A DNA stretch of 64,000 nucleotides, from NCBI GenBank assembly GCA_025766275.1, contig JAFKAC010000040.1, forward strand, positions 434,001 through 498,000. The letters are read 5' to 3'. The notes beneath the pieces are model-generated. The model was not told the DNA's origin and did no database searches. It saw only the letters and a list, made by a program, of their open reading frames with translations. Origin of the DNA: Lactarius indigo (lineage: Eukaryota; Basidiomycota; Agaricomycetes; Russulales; Russulaceae). Shown in pieces: positions 57,364-64,000 of the stretch (its first letter is position 1; each line of letters starts with the position of its first letter). A program made the position numbers and the translations under genes.

Positions 57364-58823
57364 CTAAAAATGGGACTTGGGAGTTAGTGGATCTCCCGCC
57401 TAATCGTAAGGCAGTAAAATCAAAATGGGTCTTTAAGCTCAAGGCGGATGGCCGCTACAGAGCTCGCTTGGTGGCTAAGGGATTCACACAGATCCCTGGC
57501 GTAGATTTTGATGAAACCTTCTCTCCCGTCGCACGATTTGAGTCGCTACGTTTACTTCTGGCGTTGGCCGCGCTGGAGGACTGGCACATCCATCAGATGG
57601 ATGTTAAGTCTGCTTTTCTCAATGGCGTGCTTGATGAGGAGATTTACATGGAGCAACCACAAGGTTTCACTGTCACTGGCTCTGAGACGAAGGTGTGTCG
57701 CCTGGTTAAGGCGATCTATGGTCTCAAACAAGCCTCCCGCACATGGAACTTGCAATTCCATGGAGTGCTCACTGCACTCGGCTTTAAGCGGACGTTTGCT
57801 GATGCTGGCATATATGTGATGCCTCAACGGGAGGGGTATGATCCACTCTTCGTTATTGTCTACGTTGACGACATCACTATACTGGGTCCCTCGCTGAGTG
57901 GTATCAAGCGTTTGAAGTCGGACTTGTCTGAACGCTATGAGATGACAGATCTTGGGGAGATAGAGTCCTATCTTGGTATGCGCATTGTGCGCGACCGCTC
58001 CCTTAGACGCATCGAAATAGATCAGTCTGGCTACATCAAGGATGTCCTTGAACGCTTTGGCATGTCTGATGCCACACCACACAACACACCCTTGCCCGCT
58101 GGTGCTGACGAGCACCTGGTTAAATATACGTCGCAGGCAACTGCCTCAGATATCTCTCACTACCAATCTCTTATTGGGAGTCTGCTTTACGTACAGATTG
58201 GCACTAGGCCAGATATCTCCTTCGCTGTGTCACGTTTGGCGCAGTACGCAGCGAACCCTTCACCACAACATCTGCGACTTGCGCAGTATGTCCTGTCCTA
58301 CTTAGTAGGAACTATGGATATGCGTATTATCTATGATGGCGCCAATGGCGATGGCCTTCATGGCTATACTGATTCCAGTCTGGCTGATCAGACTGACGAC
58401 CGCCACTCCACCTCTGGTTATGTGTTCCTACTAGCTAACGGTGCAATAAGCTGGTCTTCATGCAAGCAAAAGACTGTTGCCCAAAACACAACGGAAGCGG
58501 AATACATGGCCATGACCGACGCGGCTAACCAGGCTGCGTGGTATCAGAGCTTCCTCACGGAACTTGGGTACAAGGTCGACGACCCCATCCCACTTCATGG
58601 TGACAATAAGGGTGCCATTGACTTGGCCTTGAACCCTGTCACTGGAAGACGGTCTAAGCACATTGCCATACGGCATCATGTCATTAGGGAGTACATCGAA
58701 AAGGGGACCATCACCCTCATTAGAACTCCTACTGTGGATATGGTTGCGGACGGCTTTACAAAGTCACTACCGCGTGTCCTGCTGCAGAAGCACAACGATG
58801 ACATGGGACTTTTGTGTACTTAG
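57318..58823 (+). CDS. Copia 2 reverse transcriptase-RNase H (separate frame)
   Basis: Open from upstream of 57318 (ADEWTKACQYEMDALAKNGTW), with its first ATG at 57351, to the stop at 58821. RT has KWVFKLK, VARFESLRLLLALAA, DVKSAFLNGVLDEEIYMEQP and YVDD (Tyr codon at 57861). RNase H has GYTDSSLADQ, AISWSSCKQKTVA and TEAEYMA. The end has IAIRHHVIRE and DMVADGFTKSL. The frame relative to integrase needs a -1 change between about 57267 and 57318. A C6 run at 57267-57272 is a likely spot for a one-base deletion. Confidence 0.88.
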   Translation, partial: ADEWTKACQYEMDALAKNGTWELVDLPPNRKAVKSKWVFKLKADGRYRARLVAKGFTQIPGVDFDETFSPVARFESLRLLLALAALEDWHIHQMDVKSAFLNGVLDEEIYMEQPQGFTVTGSETKVCRLVKAIYGLKQASRTWNLQFHGVLTALGFKRTFADAGIYVMPQREGYDPLFVIVYVDDITILGPSLSGIKRLKSDLSERYEMTDLGEIESYLGMRIVRDRSLRRIEIDQSGYIKDVLERFGMSDATPHNTPLPAGADEHLVKYTSQATASDISHYQSLIGSLLYVQIGTRPDISFAVSRLAQYAANPSPQHLRLAQYVLSYLVGTMDMRIIYDGANGDGLHGYTDSSLADQTDDRHSTSGYVFLLANGAISWSSCKQKTVAQNTTEAEYMAMTDAANQAAWYQSFLTELGYKVDDPIPLHGDNKGAIDLALNPVTGRRSKHIAIRHHVIREYIEKGTITLIRTPTVDMVADGFTKSLPRVLLQKHNDDMGLLCT

Positions 58824-58830
58824 ATTGTAG

Positions 58831-58842
58831 ATCACGGGGAGA
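58831..58842 (+). promoter_or_regulatory. Polypurine tract, copia 2
   Basis: ATCACGGGGAGA abuts the 3' LTR. Confidence 0.6.
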
Positions 58843-60230
58843 TGTTGATAAGTGGCCCGCGTGCACTTAGCGGCTCTAAAGGACTTGCAGATATGGACTG
58901 CTTTAGATAAGATATATTGGACCTGTAGATTAGATTATATGATCTGTACAATCTCGAACTTCTTAGCTTATCTATGACATCATATACAATGACATCATGT
59001 AGAACACTCTGGACATTTCATTGTACTCTTCCCTTTGTTCTCTTTGCGGCGTTATCTTTATTGTGATGTCATTATGATATCACTTACTTCTAGACTCTCC
59101 TTATACTTTCTGTCCTTGTTCTCAGAACGTCCACTCCCTTGTCCATTTGCAGAACAATAACTGTCTTATAGTACGTGACTAGTGTAGCGGTATGACTTAT
59201 CGCTTACAACTAGACCAAGGTAAAAGTTAGTGAACTGAACTGGGGCACACCCAAGCCTAGCACGGAGACAAGTCACGCGCCGAACGTACAGTCACTGCGG
59301 AGGATATGCACACGTGAGACCTTTATTCAAGGTCAAAGGCAAGGTGATCACGCAGTGGTACGCTGAGTGGAGAACCAAGAGGACAAGTTAACATTGGAGA
59401 AGTAAGGGAAGTACAAGGGTAATACGCACCTGAGTGGAGAACCAAGAGGACAAGTTGGTTCCACTCAGGACGCTACATGAGGGTTTATATACACTGCTGC
59501 GGCTGAGTTCGAATTACTATAGAACCTTATTACTAAAGGTACGTGTAATAGTAATGAGTCAGACGCTGACGCGTCGTGTCTAATAATAGCGTTATCTATT
59601 GTGCTGACTGATGCACAGTCATCAACGCTGACAGAACAATGACGTGTCCTTATCTATGAGTCACAACCCTATGATAACGTAGTCTAGAACTATCTAGAAT
59701 GTTCCCTGCTTATTGTCCAATGAGAAACTCCTTTACTAATGAGGAAAGTGACCTAAAGAGGTATCATCCAATAAGGAAGTTACTATCCCAGGGTCACGTG
59801 CTTGTTGGTGCACATGTTGGCATCACGTGACTAACCATCTTATCATATCTAATGATAAGGACTTGGATGTTTGAACGCAACGTTGGAGTCTCGTATCTTC
59901 ACCAAATAAATCCGTAAAAATACGGAAAAATAGGGCAAAAATAGAGCGTCCGTGACAACTAGTGTTACATCCCTTGTATAATGTCACTCCCAGAAAGTGT
60001 ATAAGTAGAGTAGCATGTACGCTCCTGGTCCACATCAGTTCTCACTGTTTGTGTGCCAGGTAAGCTCCCTTCCCTCCAATATATTAACATCAGTTCTCAC
60101 TGTTTGTGTGCCAGACTTCACCTCTGCTTCACTCTGCTAGATCCCCTGTTGCTGCTTCCAGCCACCTTGACATATCTCACCACAGTCTTCTTGTCACTGT
60201 GAGTATGTCCTTCTTGTGTGCTGTTCATCA
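58843..60230 (+). repeat. 3' LTR of copia element 2, split by a solo LTR
   Basis: Parts 58843-59182 and 59963-60230 rebuild the 608-bp LTR exactly, with one copy of ACTAG. Confidence 0.92.
59183..59957. mobile_element. Solo LTR (gypsy-like family Z) in the copia 2 3' LTR
   Basis: 775 bp beginning TGTAGCGG and ending GTGACA, flanked by the 5-bp duplication ACTAG (59178-59182 and 59958-59962). No match to the other LTR families in the window. A segment GAGTGGAGAACCAAGAGGAC occurs twice (about 59365 and 59433). It is the deepest insertion in unit 3. Confidence 0.87.
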
Positions 60231-60235
60231 TTTGG

Positions 60236-60324
60236 TTGAGATGGTTAGTAGTCGCTTAATGTTACTTGCAGCTTAGTGACTGAGCAATCAGATTTAAGCG
60301 ATGAAATAAGCCGGGTTAAACTTT
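60236..60324. repeat. Right subterminal region, Plavaka-like 2
   Basis: Short remainder of the transposon after the copia element, with GCTTA/TAAGC motifs matching the left end. Confidence 0.65.
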
Positions 60325-60340
60325 TGTCATTTTGCTGATG
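60325..60340 (-). repeat. Right terminal inverted repeat, Plavaka-like 2
   Basis: Inverse of CATCAGCAAAATGACA. The TC duplication follows. Confidence 0.82.
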
Positions 60341-60849
60341 TCCTACACCTTGGGATTGGCAATCGGTTGGATCAATATTATCGGAGTGCGAGCTTGCGCC
60401 GCAGTAAACCTTGCAGTAAACACCTCGAGATTTCAAAGAGCGAGTCATGCCTTTGCTCTTTATTTTGACGAGCTCATTTCCTGCACTGCTGCTATCAAGG
60501 GGACGTCCCGTCCTCGTTAAGTGGTGATAGGCCTCAATCTAAATGTCTGAAGCCAGTTCCCACGAATCACATTGGTCACTCCACCCCGAGCGGGTCTGAT
60601 CGCTGTGTGTTGCAAGGGTATTCTCGATTCAGATAATGAAGCAGTACAAGTACTGTATCGTAAATGAAACGACGACGTAGGGACAATTACACGCGTATAA
60701 CAGAAATTCGAAACGATCACACGTATTTTACACACAATTTCACCCCAGAGATAACGTGGGTCGCTGTAGAGGGTGTCGATATACCGTAAACGAACAGGGA
60801 AATCGTCACTTGCATAGGTCGACAGTTGACTATCCTCCGTCTCGTTCCT
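60341..60849. other. Unit 3 intergenic region resuming after the insertion
   Basis: Matches 24130-24621 and 31890-32364, with a small local duplication (GCAGTAAACCTTGCAGTAAACACC, about 60402-60425). It includes the 3' UTR of NLR 3. No gene is seen. Confidence 0.6.
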
Positions 60850-63800
60850 TTATTGCGCTGCGTTCCGGGAGAGCAGCCGTACGATTTCCTGCCGGTTTGG
60901 ACCAGAGGCTACCTCAGATGGGGTCTTTCCTCTGCGGTTGCGCACCTGCGCATCCGCACCATGGTCTAACAAGAGCTGTACAACGTCTGGGTGTCCTCCA
61001 TCCCAACCCTCTGATGCTCTGTGTAATGGGGTCGATCCCTCGTTATTCTGGGGATTGACCTCCGCATTGCGCTCCAGTAGCATCTGACAAACCTCGAGAT
61101 AACCGGAATCCGCTGCCTCATGCAGCGCAGTGTTTCCTTCATCGTTGTGGACATACACATCCGCATTGTAGTCCAGCAAATACCGCACAACGTCGGAGTG
61201 CCCATTTGACGATGCGGTGATAAGTGGAGTATATCCACTGTCATTCCGGGCGTTGACCTCTGCATTGTGCTCAAGTAGTATCCGAGCAACTTCAAGGTTC
61301 CTGTAGGCGGCTGCCAAGTACAGTGGGGTCACGCGGTGCTCGTCCAGGGAGTCCACGTCCACACCGCAGTCGAGCAGCCACTTTGCAGAGGCGAGGCGTC
61401 CGTGTTGTGACACAAGGTGAAGTGGAGTCATCTCGTGCACATTGAGGGCATTCACGTCGGCACCGCGCTCTCTAATGAGCTGGGCAACCTCGATGTGACC
61501 GCTGAAGAGCGTCGCATGAAGCGGAGTCCCACAGCGGCCGAGCTGAGCACTTAGGTGGTGTGGATGTTTGTCAATGAGCCGTTTTACGAGACCGTGGAAT
61601 CCACAGAACGCAGCATAGTATAAGGGAGATGCTGAGATCAGCGGCGTGCGACCCGTCCACTTAGGCTCGTCTACGTCATGTATTTGTAGCCACGATCGAA
61701 AATAGGGTTTGTCCATGTCGAAGAGATAGTCCATTGCATCCTTCATGCGCATTTCCACATTCCCGACCTTGGCATGCCTAACCCAATATTCCGCAGCATA
61801 TCGAACAAGAGGGACCTTCTTGATGCTGACTTTGTCCCCGGTACGATCATCCAGGGAGAGTAAGACGCCGAGACACGCCTGGGCAAGAATCGCGCGCGTG
61901 CGAAGGTTCGACGGGGATACGAAACTGGGACACATCTTCTGTGCACCCCGCGAGCCGATTCGATGTTAAGAATTCTTTCACCGAGAAATGCGAAAACTGA
62001 ACAACTCGGAAGCCGTCGTCTATGATCACGGTGACCAAACTGGAGCACGCCGACAGCACCGCCTCTTCTCGGTCTTCCCACCGCCAATCCGCGATCAATT
62101 TCGGGATCCCTCTTGGACCGATGTCAACTGCAAGCACGTCCGCAAGCTCCTCAACCCGGAGTGGACGACTGGCAACCGCGAGACATTGTAAAAGTCGATA
62201 TGCGTGTTCCCGGTTCGCATTGTCGATCTCCTTCAGGATACGCTTGTACGTCTCGTCCAGTGATTTCGGTAATTCATCCAGAATTCGACGCAGATTCGTC
62301 GGGAAACAGTGCCGCAGCACCTCCAATTGGCAATAAACCCACCGGAACCTGTGTCAGACTATAAGACTGGGTCTACCGTGAGCATTCAAGGTTATCCTTA
62401 CATGCCGTCTGCTTTCTCCGTCAGTTTCTCGATCACCATATCCTTTTCTTCATCTCGCCATCTCTTTGTCTTTCTGTCCGAGCGGATAAAATGCGTGATA
62501 TAATTGTTAATGTCCTGAATTTGTCCGGTTTCGTTCTGGAGGGATACTTGTTGAGTTGCCAAGGGCTAGAGCGCGGTACGGATATCGAACTCGGGACGAC
62601 TCGTGACACATAATCGCAGAGTAGGATGGCGGAGAGTAACAATATCATCTATCAGGTCCAGTAACCTTTCACGTGGCGACGGTAATCCAGAATCGTACGG
62701 ACACTCGTCAAGAGCGTCCAAGACAAGATAGATTGGCGCAGGTCCTGTGGCAGTTAGCATATACTTGAGGCATTGTGAAAGTGAGTCGTTGGACGGTTGT
62801 TCTGATCCTTGTTTGTGTGTGGAGTACAAGGAGAAGAGGGCGTCACAGAATATATCAGATTGATCGGAGAGTTGTACAAGAAGGGAGGTTAATAATGCGC
62901 GGGAGTCCTGTTTCGCTTTGTCTTTGAAATCGAAGTAAAAATATGCCAAGAATGCCGATCCAGCATCGGCCAAGGATTTAATATAGCGGATGATCACAGT
63001 GCTTATTGATCACATAAGTTCGATTAGGACGCAACTCGGCGGGGGATAACGCACCTGAGAATACTCTTCCCCGAGCCAGCTATCGATCCACAAGTCGTTA
63101 GTGGAAAGTTAGAACTCAAATGGTGAAGGAAGTGTACGTTTTCCGTGAATCCATAACAAGGAGCCAGATGCTCTCCAATCTGCGAAGGTGTCCCCATCGG
63201 TGCACCATGCCGCGGTACCTTTGTGATGAGCATCGGAAGCAGTGTTGTAATTGACGGATGGGTCGGGGGGAGCGATCCACCTTCGAAGGTCCTTGCGTAA
63301 CTCATTCCCTGCGTGAGATAGGTCAAGGTGTCGTGATCGAATGAGGTTAGAAGATGACGGACGATTTAGGCGACCGACTTGGTTGAAGACTTGTTCAATG
63401 GCTACCCCATTTTCCTTGACATCTAACGGAGTCTGAGGATAGGTTCAATGGCCAGCTAATGCAGCTATACTCACCTTGGGTGACCGAACCTACTTTGTTG
63501 TCGACGCTCCGCACCCAGTCGTCGACACTCCGCACTCTGTCATCGATACCCTCTACTTTCAGATTGACGCTCTCTACCGTCTCACCGACGCCATCCACCT
63601 TGTCGTCAATCCCTCGAGCGATCGTCAGGGTTTCTAATGCTGCCATCCGAGCCTCCTCTTGCGTCAGTCGGTCCAGTCGCTGAAGCGCGTCTTCGACGTC
63701 ATTTCTTCCAATCAGCTTCTTCAGGTACTTCTCTGCGTGATATTCGATATCTGGAGATATATCGAAGGGGAAGGACATACTGGTGCGTCCCTGCCTGATC

Positions 63801-63976
63801 TCTTTCGTTACGATCCCAAGGATTGAGATCACCTCAACCATGATCTTTACGATAATGTCCGTCATCGCTGCGGTCGGCCGGATATGTATATATCTTTCAA
63901 GACGCATAAAAAAGTATTCCATGCGGCCAAACAGGTTCACAAGAGAATCTCGGCTAGCGCGGACGTCCTTGATGGC
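60850..63976 (-). pseudogene. Goodbye-NACHT-ankyrin STAND protein, copy 3 (broken, 5' end outside window)
   Basis: Exons 3-8 of the same gene model are present. Exons 1-2 lie beyond 64000. Exon 3 (63976-63475) is 42 nt longer than in copies 1 and 2, adding 14 residues to the VDxKV coiled segment. Exon 7 has a TAG at 62568-62566 in ALEPLATQ (GAG to TAG). Exon 8 has a 4-nt insertion at about 61890-61900, where ATCGCG became ATCGCGCGCG, a slippage of CG units that shifts the frame after EPSHA. Ankyrin repeats are otherwise well preserved to LLSRNAAQ. The two lesions rule out a full-length product, so this is a recent pseudogene. Confidence 0.83.
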
Positions 63977-64000
63977 CTAATAGATAGAGATGTCGACAAG

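Larger units (their letters stand above)
53448..60230 (+). mobile_element. Ty1/copia LTR retrotransposon 2, young, inside Plavaka-like 2
   Basis: LTRs 53448-54055 and 58843-60230 are both 608 bp once the solo LTR in the 3' copy is removed. The 5-bp duplication TTTGG is at 53443-53447 and 60231-60235. The LTRs differ at only 3 positions (99.5 percent identity), all CpG transitions, the least divergence of the three full-length elements here. The order protease, integrase, RT, RNase H marks copia. A single frame break lies between integrase and RT. Confidence 0.93.
46420..60340 (+). mobile_element. Plavaka-like (CACTA-related) DNA transposon 2, hosting a copia element
   Basis: Ends CATCAGCAACATGACA (46420) and, inverted, CATCAGCAAAATGACA (60340) match at 15 of 16 positions and share CATCAG with element 1. 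The 2-bp duplication is TC (46418-46419, 60341-60342), with the empty site visible in unit 2. Without the copia element it is about 7.13 kb. Subterminal regions repeat TTAAGC/GCTTA motifs, unlike the GATAAT motifs of element 1. It carries a transposase (+) and a divergent accessory gene (-) unrelated to the DUF6532 gene of element 1. Confidence 0.83.
38040..64000. repeat. Tandem array unit 3 (two large insertions, cut by the window end)
   Basis: Upstream block 38040-39010, H2A.Z copy 3, then two Plavaka-like insertions, and NLR 3 running off the window. Net of insertions about 5458 bp are present, the same as unit 2 up to exon 3 of the NLR gene, so no other large rearrangement has occurred. 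Confidence 0.8.

Overview
The window reads as repeat-rich chromatin of a filamentous basidiomycete, most likely an Agaricomycete. Genes carry many short GT-AG introns of about 50-60 nt, there are Goodbye-NACHT-ankyrin STAND (NLR-like) genes, DNA transposons of the Plavaka (CACTA-like) and Tc1/mariner types with basidiomycete-style transposases, and Ty1/copia and Ty3/gypsy elements. I see no rRNA, tRNA, CRISPR or bacterial-type operon.

The underlying layer is a head-to-tail array of a unit of about 8.0 kb: a conserved upstream block, a histone H2A.Z gene copy (+), a Goodbye-NACHT-ANK gene (-), and a degenerate third region with minus-strand coding traces. Unit 0 (1-3599) has lost most of H2A.Z and the NLR gene by a deletion that fuses their start regions. 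Unit 1 (3600-30049) and unit 2 (30050-38039) carry apparently complete NLR genes of 8 exons (about 1065 and 1052 aa). Unit 3 (38040 to the window end) carries a broken NLR copy. All three H2A.Z copies keep the two introns of a real gene but each is damaged. Net of insertions, units 1 and 2 are about 7.97 and 7.99 kb long.

The array has been invaded repeatedly, and most insertions can be dated relative to each other by target-site duplications (TSDs). In unit 1 a Tc1/mariner-like element (4285-22759, TA TSD, 40-bp TIRs) was hit inside its transposase by a copia element (6406-21453, TSD GACCA). That element's gag was in turn hit by a solo gypsy LTR (7371-8167, TSD AGCAC) and a full gypsy element with a chromodomain (8747-17336, TSD ATGAC), and the gypsy gag by a second solo LTR of the first family (11160-11956, TSD CAGAC). 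In unit 3 two related Plavaka-like elements inserted about 250 bp apart (39593-46169, TSD TG; 46420-60340, TSD TC). The second was hit by a young copia element (53448-60230, TSD TTTGG) whose 3' LTR holds a solo LTR (59183-59957, TSD ACTAG).

A single mutational process appears to dominate. All 16 differences between the paired LTRs of the three full-length retroelements are CpG/TpG(CpA) transitions. Nearly every in-frame stop in the transposon genes is a TGA where the family would have an arginine CGA. Two transposases seem to have lost a catalytic Asp (D to N) through the same kind of change. This points to cytosine methylation followed by deamination as the main silencing and decay route for this locus.
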